Shown here piece after piece: positions 34,500 through 41,941 of a DNA stretch of 64,000 nucleotides. The translations under genes were made by a program, and so were the position numbers. Below the pieces are notes generated by a model. That model saw nothing but the letters and a program-made list of their open reading frames with translations. It made no database searches and was not told the origin of the DNA. The stretch's first letter is position 1; the number at the start of each line of letters is the position of its first letter. Source of the DNA: Eubacterium sp. (GTDB lineage Bacteria; Bacillota; Clostridia; Oscillospirales; Acutalibacteraceae); the NCBI GenBank assembly GCA_017886765.1, contig JAGHJI010000018.1, forward strand, positions 1-64,000, given 5' to 3'.

Positions 34500-35933
34500 G
34501 TGTCAAACCAGAATGAAATTGATGATATCCTGAACGAGCTGAAAAGAAAAAGAGAAAGCGGAAACAATCCGCCGCAGCCTCAGAAAAAAGCGGAGGATTT
34601 CTTTTATTCATTCACTCCGCCAAAAAAAGAAGAAAGTACAATATCTGAAAAAAGTCAGATTTTTAATATTGATTTTGATAACAATCAAAAAAAGAAAACA
34701 GAAAAAAATCTCAACAACAATTTCGATTTAATCAACGATTCATTTAACAAAGCGCCCCGGAGAGGCAACATCCAGAATGAGATATTTACCAGCCCTCCCG
34801 ATGACGGCGCTCCAAAAAACAAAAAGAAAATCGCCGTTATCGCTGTAGCGGCTGTCCTTGTCGTGGCAATCATAGCCAGTGTGATCTTCGCGGTGGCGAA
34901 AAGCAGAAACAAGGAAGAGGAAACAACCACCACAACGACAACGACGGAAGTTTCAACCGAGGCCGCCGTTCAGGTCTTCAATCCCCTTACCGGCGAAAGC
35001 GCATATAATGAGAACGCCGTGGGCAAAAGACCCGTTGCCTGCGTAGTAGAAAACGCCTATGCGGCAAGGCCCCAGTGGGGTATTGACGACAGCAGCGCTG
35101 CTCCGGACATTATACTTGAGGGAGAGGTGGAAGGCGGAGAAACCAGAATGCTCTGGTTTTACGCGGACTACACCGCCCTGCCTGACCAGATAGGGCCTGT
35201 GCGCAGCGCCAGACCGCCCTACATCAAATTTTCAGAGCTTTTTGACTCCATATTTATTCACTGGGGACAGAGCGAAAGCAGGGATAACTATGTGGGCGCG
35301 GACGCGGTTTTTGAAACGGACGATGTTGACCATATCAATCAGATGGCTTTCAGCGACAGCGTAGGTCTCTTTGGCAGGGATTCGTCCAGGGGCGTATCTT
35401 CCGAACACACCGGTGTACTGTACGGCGACGCTCTTGAAGCGGCCATCAAAGAAGCCGGCTTCAGAACGGATATTGAGGAAAGCAGCTTCACGCAGTTCAG
35501 CTTTAACGAGGAAGCGGCGGCAGTAGGCACGGAAAGCTGTATGTCTTTCTCCCTTGCTTTTTCAAAAAACACAAAAACAAGGGACTGGACTTACAGTGAA
35601 GACGATAAAATGTATCACTGCTCGGATTACCTGACAGATGTGGCAAGAACAAATCTGCTGGTACTTTACGATGAAACCGAATATATTTCCAAGGCAAATT
35701 ATAAGGGAACCGGCAATGCTGAAATTTACTGCGACTACAAGCTGTCCGGCGGAAACGGCAAGCTGGTAAGCCTCGGTACCATAACGGATATCACATGGAC
35801 AGTCAGCGACGGAACACTTGTGATAAAAGGCACTGACGGAAGCGAAGTAAAGCTGAATCCCGGAAAGACCTGGATAGGCTACGCCTCATCAAATAACGGC
35901 GGAACGGATACAAACCATACCTCCGCTGAATAA
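34500..35933 (+). CDS. DUF3048 (YerB-like) membrane-anchored protein
   Basis: The GTG at 34500 has AAAGGAGAG six bases upstream. The 477-residue protein has a 105-residue hydrophilic N-terminal cytoplasmic part, a membrane segment (about 108-130), a Thr-rich linker (eight Thr in a row) and an extracellular DUF3048 domain. That domain carries F-N-P-L-T-G-E-S (about 160-167), R-P-V-A-C-V-V-E-N (about 177-185), A-R-P-Q-W-G-I, E-G-G-E-T-R-M-L-W and G-P-V-R-S-A-R. The family is widespread in Firmicutes, usually as lipoproteins. Here a helix replaces the lipobox, and a large cytoplasmic part starts with D-D-I-L-N-E-L-K-R-K-R. The function of DUF3048 is not established. Confidence 0.88.
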   Translation: MSNQNEIDDILNELKRKRESGNNPPQPQKKAEDFFYSFTPPKKEESTISEKSQIFNIDFDNNQKKKTEKNLNNNFDLINDSFNKAPRRGNIQNEIFTSPPDDGAPKNKKKIAVIAVAAVLVVAIIASVIFAVAKSRNKEEETTTTTTTTEVSTEAAVQVFNPLTGESAYNENAVGKRPVACVVENAYAARPQWGIDDSSAAPDIILEGEVEGGETRMLWFYADYTALPDQIGPVRSARPPYIKFSELFDSIFIHWGQSESRDNYVGADAVFETDDVDHINQMAFSDSVGLFGRDSSRGVSSEHTGVLYGDALEAAIKEAGFRTDIEESSFTQFSFNEEAAAVGTESCMSFSLAFSKNTKTRDWTYSEDDKMYHCSDYLTDVARTNLLVLYDETEYISKANYKGTGNAEIYCDYKLSGGNGKLVSLGTITDITWTVSDGTLVIKGTDGSEVKLNPGKTWIGYASSNNGGTDTNHTSAE

Positions 35934-35944
35934 TAAAACATTTA

Positions 35945-35984
35945 AAAACGACTCATTGTTAAATACAACGAGTCGTTTTCTTTT
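35945..35984. terminator. Terminator between DUF3048 gene and alr
   Basis: Stem AAAACGACTC/GAGTCGTTTT (35945-35954 with 35970-35979), with TTGT/ACAA inside, then CTTTTATA. Can serve both converging genes. Confidence 0.88.
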
Positions 35985-37149
35985 ATATATTATTCTGTTT
36001 TTCAAGATAATTGACTGTTTTTATTACTTTGCCGTCTTTTATGTAAACTCTCGGCACACGGCGGGCGACACGGCACGGCAGCTCATAATTAAACGAATGG
36101 GCGAGCTCGGAAACCTCCTCCATTGTCAGGACAGCATTTCCTTCCCCTCCGACAAGAGTGACCTCATCCTCCGGCTTTACACCGGGTATACCTGTAATAT
36201 CCACCATGAACTGGTCCATGCAGACTCTGCCGAGGATCGGCGCATACTGTCCGTTCACGATAACTCTGCCCATATTGGACAGGCATCTGGGGTAACCGTC
36301 AGCATAGCCCACCGGAATGGTGGCCACCACTGTTTCTTTTTCCGTAATATAGGTACCGCCGTAGGAAATTTCACGTCCCGCGTCCAAAGTCTTTATATGA
36401 CTGATATGCGCTTTCCACGCCATAGCCGGTTTGATATCAAGCAGAGACCTATCCACCTGGTCAGACGGATAAAGCCCGTAGTTTACAATTCCCGAGCGGA
36501 CCATATCAAAGGTCTCGTCAAACACCATGATTCCTGCTGAATTATTAAGATGCTTAACCGGGATCTCCACATCTCTGTCAGACAGCATCGTTATGAAATT
36601 TTTAAATAATTCACGCTGCTTTTTAGCCTTTGTCAGATCGCTTTCATCTGCGGTGGCGAAATGTGAAAAAAGTCCCTCGGCAAAAACATTCGGCAGCTGC
36701 GTAATCTGTTTACAAATATCCGCGCTTTCCTCAGAAATCTGGAAACCTATACGGCTCATACCTGTATCCGCACAAAAATGGAAAGGCGCGTTTTTATGTT
36801 GTCTCACCGCTTCATCTGACAGCGCCTTTGCGGTTTCATAGGAAAAGATCGGTACACGAATATCATTTCTGACCGTTATTTCAAACTGCGACGGAGACAC
36901 ATATCCGAGTATAAGTATCGGTTTTCTGATACCGGCGTTTTTAAGCTCCATTGCCTCCTCAACACACGCCACGCCGAAAAAGTCGCATTTATCCTCCAGC
37001 AGCCTGCCTACCTCCACGGCTCCGTGCCCGTAAGCGTCAGCCTTGACAACGGCAAGGAGCTTTGCCCTGCCGGCAAGCTTTTTCCGCACGCTGTCTATAT
37101 TGTATTCTATTGCATCCAGATCAATTTTCGCATATGTCCGCAGATACAT
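35983..37149 (-). CDS. alr: Alanine racemase
   Basis: A PLP enzyme making D-alanine for peptidoglycan. The ATG at 37149 has AGGGG seven bases upstream; a longer open frame to 37206 lacks a site. The 388-residue protein has the PLP-binding Lys in V-V-K-A-D-A-Y-G-H-G (Lys36), the second catalytic base Tyr in I-S-Y-G-G-T-Y (about 262), and the C-M-D-Q-F-M-V-D segment (about 309-316), matching Alr. No membrane domain is present, so it is not VanT. Transcribed convergently to the DUF3048 gene. A minus-strand promoter and terminator at 37364-37228 lie in its upstream region. Confidence 0.96.
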   Translation of the reverse strand: MYLRTYAKIDLDAIEYNIDSVRKKLAGRAKLLAVVKADAYGHGAVEVGRLLEDKCDFFGVACVEEAMELKNAGIRKPILILGYVSPSQFEITVRNDIRVPIFSYETAKALSDEAVRQHKNAPFHFCADTGMSRIGFQISEESADICKQITQLPNVFAEGLFSHFATADESDLTKAKKQRELFKNFITMLSDRDVEIPVKHLNNSAGIMVFDETFDMVRSGIVNYGLYPSDQVDRSLLDIKPAMAWKAHISHIKTLDAGREISYGGTYITEKETVVATIPVGYADGYPRCLSNMGRVIVNGQYAPILGRVCMDQFMVDITGIPGVKPEDEVTLVGGEGNAVLTMEEVSELAHSFNYELPCRVARRVPRVYIKDGKVIKTVNYLEKQNNI

Positions 37150-37227
37150 GGTTACGCCCCTTTTTCTGTACTGTATAATAAAATATATTTTAATACCGCG
37201 GAACAAAAAAGTAAAGTCAAATATACA

Positions 37228-37266
37228 GAAAAAGAAAAGAAGACCGGAACTGTATGTCCGGTCTTC
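37228..37266 (-). terminator. Minus-strand terminator upstream of alr
   Basis: Perfect 10-bp stem GAAGACCGGA/TCCGGTCTTC (37239-37248 with 37257-37266). On the minus strand it is followed by TTTTCTTTTTC. It ends a transcript that begins near 37329, either as an attenuator or as the end of a short RNA. Confidence 0.75.
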
Positions 37267-37329
37267 CCCTCTCTGTTATTACAAACTATGGAGGACACGA
37301 AGTGAAACGGTGCGGCCCGTTTCAAATCT
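37267..37329 (-). ncRNA. Candidate short RNA or attenuated alr leader
   Basis: Between a consensus minus-strand promoter and a terminator lies a roughly 100-base transcript (63 bases before the terminator hairpin). It has a perfect hairpin GAAACGG/CCGTTTC around GCCGCA near its 5' end. There is no open frame of note. No gene lies in the 411 bases from 37150 to 37560. Confidence 0.5.
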
Positions 37330-37335
37330 AACTAT

Positions 37336-37364
37336 ATTATAGTGTATGTTGCATAATTTGTCAA
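37336..37364 (-). promoter_or_regulatory. Minus-strand sigma-A promoter upstream of alr
   Basis: On the minus strand TTGACA (37364-37359), 17-base spacer, TATAAT (37341-37336): a perfect consensus. Confidence 0.8.
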
Positions 37365-37474
37365 TAGGAATGATGATATTTTTTATATAAAATTACAGTC
37401 AAAGGTTTTACCTCTTTGCGTAACACAAAAAATTTTTTACAGAGTAATTTTTTGGACTTATAAAATGCAGGCAA

Positions 37475-37503
37475 TTGACTTAGAACATACGTTCGTATAA
37501 TAT
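37475..37503 (+). promoter_or_regulatory. Promoter with embedded LexA (SOS) box
   Basis: TTGACT (37475-37480), 17-base spacer, TAATAT (37498-37503). The spacer contains GAACATACGTTC (37483-37494), a match to the Gram-positive LexA/DinR box GAAC-N4-GTTC including the preferred inner bases. LexA bound here would occlude RNA polymerase. Confidence 0.8.
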
Positions 37504-37560
37504 ATAGGTTGTACGCAGGACAAACTACGTCGAATATCAAAGAGAAAGAAGGACAGCCCT

Positions 37561-37776
37561 ATGACGATTGACGAATTAGCACATGAATACATGTCGCAGT
37601 ACAAGGTCCTCTGCGCCAAAATGGACGGACTCAGACCTTTGCTATGCGTTTACAGCGGAGAAGACCTTTTACTGCTCAGAAGAAAAATAAAAATATATTA
37701 TGATATGGCCTGTGACTGCAAGAGGATAGCGTCTTTGCTCACCGGCTATTACGACGGGGAGGAAGAATATGATTGA
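37561..37776 (+). CDS. Small helical protein, SOS-controlled
   Basis: This 71-residue protein is mostly helical with an acidic C-terminus (G-E-E-E-Y-D). It has an amphipathic pattern M-D-G-L-R-P-L-L followed by L-L-L-L-R-R-K-I-K-I-Y-Y-D-M-A-C-D-C-K-R-I-A. No family was recognised. The stop overlaps the start of the next gene (eight bases shared), so the two are translationally coupled. It is the first gene after the LexA-box promoter. Its arrangement recalls phage and mobile-element gene pairs that precede a sigma-like regulator, but no phage genes are near. Confidence 0.7.
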   Translation: MTIDELAHEYMSQYKVLCAKMDGLRPLLCVYSGEDLLLLRRKIKIYYDMACDCKRIASLLTGYYDGEEEYD

Positions 37777-38092
37777 TTTTGTAGAGGAGTATATGAGTGA
37801 TAAAAGCATGCCCGATGACAACGGCTTTGACGAACAGAGAATACTAATCCGTTCCGTATCCAAGGCGCTCCCTCTTATTATCAAAAACGAGCTTACCCAG
37901 CGCCAAAGCCTTTGTCTGAGAATGTTTTATGTTTACGGTAAAAGTCAGGTAGAGATAGCTAAGGAGCTGAAGCTGTCACAGCCCACGGTGAGCAGGCATA
38001 TCAAATCCGCAAAGGATATTGTAAATAAATTTCTTGCTTACAGCTTTTATTCGGTAAAACAGGCAAATGAACAGTGGCTCAGGCTTGAATAG
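37769..38092 (+). CDS. Sigma-70 region-4-like helix-turn-helix protein, SOS-controlled
   Basis: The 107-residue protein has an acidic N-terminal half. Its second half is like sigma region 4: L-T-Q-R-Q-S-L-C-L-R-M-F-Y-V-Y-G-K-S-Q-V and E-I-A-K-E-L-K-L-S-Q-P-T-V-S-R-H-I-K-S-A-K (about 42-81). That is a -35-recognition HTH. Region 2, needed for core binding and -10 melting, is missing, so it is unlikely to be a full sigma factor. It could be a phage-type late activator or an anti/auxiliary factor. Coupled to the 71-residue gene and expressed from the LexA-box promoter, so probably DNA-damage induced (inference). Confidence 0.78.
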   Translation: MIDFVEEYMSDKSMPDDNGFDEQRILIRSVSKALPLIIKNELTQRQSLCLRMFYVYGKSQVEIAKELKLSQPTVSRHIKSAKDIVNKFLAYSFYSVKQANEQWLRLE

Positions 38093-38112
38093 CCCCGCGC
38101 CACTGTTCTATA

Positions 38113-38215
38113 GTACACAACGCAGAAAGCATAGGATTCAATGCGCTGCGTACTTTACCACAATTGATACAGCAACGGCTATTTTATAGGATTGCTCCAC
38201 CGTTGCCAACAATTG
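38113..38215 (+). ncRNA. Structured RNA segment after the sigma-like gene
   Basis: Two elaborate hairpins follow the stop codon. Hairpin A (38113-38153) nests GTAC/GTAC, ACGCAG/CTGCGT and GCAT/ATGC. Hairpin B (38161-38215) nests CAATTG/CAATTG, GCAACGG/CCGTTGC and CTAT/ATAG. No open frame is present. Together with the terminator at 38218 they form a 168-base structured 3' region. It may be a 3'-UTR-derived RNA or a miniature element. Confidence 0.5.
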
Positions 38216-38217
38216 AA

Positions 38218-38280
38218 AACGCACCTCTTGAATAACAAGGCTAATCACCCTTTATTCTATGAGGTGCGTTTGATTTTTGT
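38218..38280 (+). terminator. Long-loop intrinsic terminator
   Basis: Perfect 10-bp stem AACGCACCTC/GAGGTGCGTT (38218-38227 with 38261-38270), 33-base loop, then TGATTTTTG. It ends the SOS-controlled transcript. Confidence 0.75.
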
Positions 38281-38310
38281 TAAAGCTAAATACGTGTCCC
38301 TGCAAAGACG

Positions 38311-39069
38311 TTATGCAATGACAAAAGAAATGAGAAACAGAATAACATACAACACCGGCTGGTGCGCAAGATATACCCAAAGGCTGTTTTTCCCCACAAA
38401 GGATAAAAAAGCGCTGTGCTTCCTGTACATCATTTCAGGCAGCTTTTCATCAGCGGCGAGCTTACCTATGAAATACCCCAGGAAAAACATAAATATCCAC
38501 GGAATAACGGCAAAATAATCTGCGCTGTAAAAGCTTGAGCTATGCAGTCCCAGAGGCGCAAGGAAATCATACTGATACCAGCTTTCAGGGAGCGTGATAA
38601 GGCCGAAACACAGCCCTCCTATCTCTATATCGTAAAAGAAAAGGAAAAGTAACAGGGAAACAACGGCGCCGATCTTATAATTAATTTTTTTCAAAACAGG
38701 CATAAAAAGCCCTGTCACGATCATACATACGCCCAGGCAGTGCAGAATACCGAAATAAATTTCTGCGCCGGTAAAACCAAGCAGGGGCATAAGCACCGCT
38801 GTTACCAGAGTAACCGCGCAGCCGCAGGCAAGCACGATTACGCCTCTTTTAACAGCGTTTCTGGAAAGTCTCGAACACATTCCGGAAATAAGAATAAACG
38901 CTGCCCAGAATACCGGCTGAACGATACACAGGGCGTCAAACACCTCATATCCCCAGGAAAAGCCCAGTACGTCACCGATATCCAGAAACGTATGGTGAAT
39001 GACCATACAGATAATGGCAAACCCCCTGATTTCATCAAGCATATGAATACGTCTTTTATCTTCACGCAT
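38311..39069 (-). CDS. DUF1624 membrane protein (acyltransferase-like)
   Basis: The 252-residue integral membrane protein has about seven helices. It starts R-R-I-H-M-L-D-E-I-R-G-F-A-I-I-C-M-V-I-H-H, the D-x-x-R-G-x-x-x-x-x-M-x-x-x-H signature of DUF1624 proteins, relatives of heparan-alpha-glucosaminide acetyltransferase. Later motifs are F-G-I-L-H-C-L-G (about 105-112), a P-W-I-F-M-F-F-L-G-Y helix and the final N-S-L-W-V-Y-L-A-H-Q-P. It probably moves acyl groups across the membrane onto an envelope component; the substrate is unknown. AAAGGG lies upstream. It is divergent from the thioesterase operon. Confidence 0.88.
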   Translation of the reverse strand: MREDKRRIHMLDEIRGFAIICMVIHHTFLDIGDVLGFSWGYEVFDALCIVQPVFWAAFILISGMCSRLSRNAVKRGVIVLACGCAVTLVTAVLMPLLGFTGAEIYFGILHCLGVCMIVTGLFMPVLKKINYKIGAVVSLLLFLFFYDIEIGGLCFGLITLPESWYQYDFLAPLGLHSSSFYSADYFAVIPWIFMFFLGYFIGKLAADEKLPEMMYRKHSAFLSFVGKNSLWVYLAHQPVLYVILFLISFVIA

Positions 39070-39122
39070 TTTGCCGGCACCCTTTCTGTTAATTTGTTAT
39101 ATTGTACCACAATTGTTTTATA

Positions 39123-39151
39123 TTGTATATAACAAAAAAATATGATATAAT
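39123..39151 (+). promoter_or_regulatory. Promoter of the thioesterase-thiI operon
   Basis: TTGTAT (39123-39128), 17-base spacer, TATAAT (39146-39151). Just upstream is an inverted repeat, TTTGTTATAT/ATATAACAAA, spanning the divergent intergenic region. Confidence 0.65.
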
Positions 39152-39228
39152 AGCCTAACGAAACATCGGCAAAATCAGAAGTTCTGATTGTTTCAGAGAA
39201 CATTGTATCATCAGTTTGAGGTATTGTT

Positions 39229-39618
39229 ATGAAAGAATTTTCACAAAAACTAAACAGCAAAGCCACCGCTACAGTCAGCGGAGAAAATACTGCGGCAGCG
39301 GTGAAATCCGGTTCTCTTGACGTGTTCGCAACCCCGATGATGCTGGCGCTTATGGAGGAGGCAACATGTCTTGCCTGCGCGCCGCTCCTTGACGAGGGGG
39401 AAACGACAGTGGGTACGGGCGTCAGTATTTCCCATGACAAGGCAAGCGGTCTCGGCACGGTGATAACGGCTTGCGCCACCCTGGAAAAATCGGAAGGCAG
39501 GAAACTGACCTTTTCCGTATATGCAGAGGACGACAAGGGAGATCGGATCGGAAAGGGCACCATTGAAAGATTTGTTGTGCTTGCTGATAAATTTATGAAA
39601 AGAGTAAACGGCGTATGA
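39229..39618 (+). CDS. Hotdog-fold thioesterase (FlK-like)
   Basis: The 129-residue protein matches the fluoroacetyl-CoA-thioesterase-like hotdog family: A-T-P-M-M-L-A-L-M-E-E-A (about 35-46) with the conserved Glu, G-T-G-V-S-I-S-H (about 63-70) with a His, and a C-terminal strand G-K-G-T-I-E-R-F-V-V. It hydrolyses a small acyl-CoA; the substrate is unknown. GAGG precedes the ATG. The GTATGA overlap with the next start couples it to the HAD-Nudix gene. First gene of a five-gene coupled operon. Confidence 0.86.
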   Translation: MKEFSQKLNSKATATVSGENTAAAVKSGSLDVFATPMMLALMEEATCLACAPLLDEGETTVGTGVSISHDKASGLGTVITACATLEKSEGRKLTFSVYAEDDKGDRIGKGTIERFVVLADKFMKRVNGV

Positions 39619-40790
39619 GATACAGTGCGGTAATTTTTGATTTTGACGGAACGATATGCGATACCGGCGAAGGCATACTGAAAAGCGCGAAATACGCGCT
39701 GGAGGCTTTCGGTTACGACGCGCCCGATTATGAGGAGCTGACCTGTTTTATCGGTCCCCCGCTGCTGATAACCTTCCAGGAAAAATTCGGTGCGGATGCG
39801 GCAACGGCAGATGAGCTTGTGAGAAAATTCCGTGAACGCTATACCAACAAAGGTGTGTTTGAAAGCAAGCTTTACGACGGAGTAAAAGAACTGCTGATAA
39901 CGCTGAAAAAGGACAATATTAAAATCGGTATCGCCTCCTCCAAGCCACAGGATTATATTGAGACACTGCTTGACCATTTCGGAATCAAGTCTTATTTTGA
40001 CGTCATCTGCGGCGTATCCTTTACCGCGGACTGCGAGTCCAAGGCAAGCATTATTGCCCGCTGCCAAAAGGAGCTTGACACAGCCGGCAATCTCTGCCTG
40101 ATGGTGGGGGACAAGAAATATGACATGGAGGGAGCAAAGGCAAACCTGATTGATTCCGCCGGCGTATTATGGGGCTACGGCACAAAATTTGAGCACATCG
40201 AGGCGGGAGCAAAATTTATTCTTGAAAAAGTGGACGATGTGGAAGCCATTGCGCTGGGATTTTACGAACAGACGGAAGAAACACAGGGCATTTTCAGCGG
40301 TAAAATTATCAGCGTGCATACCGACACGGTTACGCTGGTGGATGGAACGGAGGCCCAGCGCGAGGTGGTGGACCACCCGGGCGGCGTAGCAGTCGTAGGC
40401 CTTACTGAAAATAACGAGGTACTGATGGTAAGGCAGTTTCGGTATCCGTATAAAGAAATCATTTATGAAATCCCTGCCGGCAAGCTTGAAAAAGGCGAGG
40501 ATATACGCCAGGCGGGCATCCGTGAATTCCATGAGGAATGCGGCGCCGAAGCCCAGAATTTCGAGGCGCTGGGTGAAATCTATCCTACGCCAGGATATTG
40601 CAGTGAGATCATACATCTTTTCTACGCAACCGATTTAACATTTACCCAGCAGGAACTGGATGATGACGAATATCTTGACGTTATTAAGATGCCCTTGGGC
40701 GAATGTGTTGCCAAGATCATGAGCGGTGAAATAAAGGACGCTAAAACCATCGTGGGCATACTCAAATTAAAGGAACTGAAAAAATTATGA
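39615..40790 (+). CDS. HAD phosphatase-Nudix hydrolase fusion
   Basis: This 391-residue two-domain enzyme begins with a phosphoglycolate-phosphatase-type HAD domain (about 1-210). It has D-F-D-G-T (9-13), I-A-S-S-K (about 109-113) and G-D-K-K-Y-D (about 158-163). A Nudix domain of the ADP-ribose pyrophosphatase type follows (about 225-391), with a complete Nudix box G-x5-E-x7-R-E-x-x-E-E-x-G at about 288-310. The upstream G-G-V-A-V-V-G segment and P-x-P-G-Y-C-S-E are also typical. The two activities are usually encoded by separate genes; both remove damaged or toxic phosphometabolites. The frame is continuous and no sign of a fusion by frameshift is seen. It overlaps both neighbouring genes by four bases. 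Confidence 0.93.
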   Translation: MRYSAVIFDFDGTICDTGEGILKSAKYALEAFGYDAPDYEELTCFIGPPLLITFQEKFGADAATADELVRKFRERYTNKGVFESKLYDGVKELLITLKKDNIKIGIASSKPQDYIETLLDHFGIKSYFDVICGVSFTADCESKASIIARCQKELDTAGNLCLMVGDKKYDMEGAKANLIDSAGVLWGYGTKFEHIEAGAKFILEKVDDVEAIALGFYEQTEETQGIFSGKIISVHTDTVTLVDGTEAQREVVDHPGGVAVVGLTENNEVLMVRQFRYPYKEIIYEIPAGKLEKGEDIRQAGIREFHEECGAEAQNFEALGEIYPTPGYCSEIIHLFYATDLTFTQQELDDDEYLDVIKMPLGECVAKIMSGEIKDAKTIVGILKLKELKKL

Positions 40791-41941
40791 CGGCTTATTT
40801 CGACAATTCGGCAACTACCAGGCCCTGCCGTGAAACGATCAGCGCCGTAATGGATATGCTGGAAAACAACTGGGGGAATCCCTCAAGCCTTCACAATCCG
40901 GGGATACACGCAATGAAAGAGATCATCGCCTCCAGAGCCGTTATTGCTGATTCACTGGGCGCGGACCGGGAGGAAATCATTTTTACTTCCGGCGGAACGG
41001 AGGCAAACAATCTGGCTCTTTTCGGCGCAGTAAAGGCGAGAAAAAGACTGGGCAACAGAATCGTTACCACGGCAATCGAGCATGAGAGCGTTCTGCAATC
41101 TGCCCAGGAGCTTGAAAAGCAGGGTTTTGAAGTCATATATCTTAAGCCGGACAAGTACGGCAATATAACGAAAGAACAGCTTTTTGAAGCGGTGAACAGC
41201 GACACGATTCTTGTTTCCATGATGTATATCAACAATGAGGTCGGCTCTGTAATGCCGGTGGAAGCAATAAAAAGAGCGGTAAAAAAAGCGAACTCTCCAG
41301 CCCTTATTCATATAGACTGCGTACAGGCATACGGTAAAGTTGCCATAAATGCGAAAAAAATCGGAGCGGACCTGATCACCGTATCGGCGCATAAAGTGCA
41401 CGGACCCAAAGGGACGGGCGCGCTTTATATAAACAAAGACGCCAATCTGACAAAGCAGAATTTTGCCGTTGTCTTCGGCGGTGAGCAGGAGAAAAAAATA
41501 CGTCCGGGAACGGAGTGTTCCCCTCTCATTGCGGGCTTCGCGGCGGCGGTCAGAGCCTTTGCGCCCCTGCAGGAACAGAAAAGCCATATAAAAGAGCTGA
41601 ACCGATACGCAAGGGAGAGACTCGGTCAGATCAACGGGATAAAATTCAATAATGACGTCCAGGCGTCGCCGTATATAATAAATATGTATATCCCCACTTT
41701 TATGCGAAGTCAGACGGTTATACAAGAGCTCAGCAGCGAATATAATATATACGTCAGCAGCGGCTCCGCCTGCGCCAAAGGCAAAAAAAGTCACGTGCTG
41801 ACAGCAATGGGACTGGACAGCGAAATCATTGACAAAAGCATCAGAATAAGCTTTTGCAGAAATAATACAAAAGAAGAAATCGACTATTTAACGGATGCAT
41901 TAAAGAATTTGATTGAAAAACATCCGGCGGAGAAAATATGA
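40787..41941 (+). CDS. Cysteine desulfurase (NifZ/IscS-like)
   Basis: A PLP enzyme that takes sulfur from cysteine as a persulfide. The 384-residue protein starts Y-F-D-N-S-A-T-T-R and has S-G-G-T-E-A-N-N (about 68-75). The PLP Lys lies in S-A-H-K-V-H-G-P-K-G (about 203), and the active-site Cys in S-S-G-S-A-C (about 328). Its stop overlaps the thiI start by four bases. In Bacillus subtilis the desulfurase NifZ is likewise paired with ThiI and dedicated to tRNA 4-thiouridine, which is the likely role here. Confidence 0.95.
   Translation: MTAYFDNSATTRPCRETISAVMDMLENNWGNPSSLHNPGIHAMKEIIASRAVIADSLGADREEIIFTSGGTEANNLALFGAVKARKRLGNRIVTTAIEHESVLQSAQELEKQGFEVIYLKPDKYGNITKEQLFEAVNSDTILVSMMYINNEVGSVMPVEAIKRAVKKANSPALIHIDCVQAYGKVAINAKKIGADLITVSAHKVHGPKGTGALYINKDANLTKQNFAVVFGGEQEKKIRPGTECSPLIAGFAAAVRAFAPLQEQKSHIKELNRYARERLGQINGIKFNNDVQASPYIINMYIPTFMRSQTVIQELSSEYNIYVSSGSACAKGKKSHVLTAMGLDSEIIDKSIRISFCRNNTKEEIDYLTDALKNLIEKHPAEKI

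Noticed and set aside
37769..38092. Complete alternative sigma factor
   Set aside because: Only a region-4-like HTH is present in 107 residues. Region 2 is missing, so sigma function on its own is unlikely.
38838..40067. Long antisense frame opposite the thioesterase and HAD-Nudix genes
   Set aside because: It crosses a divergent promoter region and overlaps recognised genes on both sides; the amino-acid composition is not protein-like.
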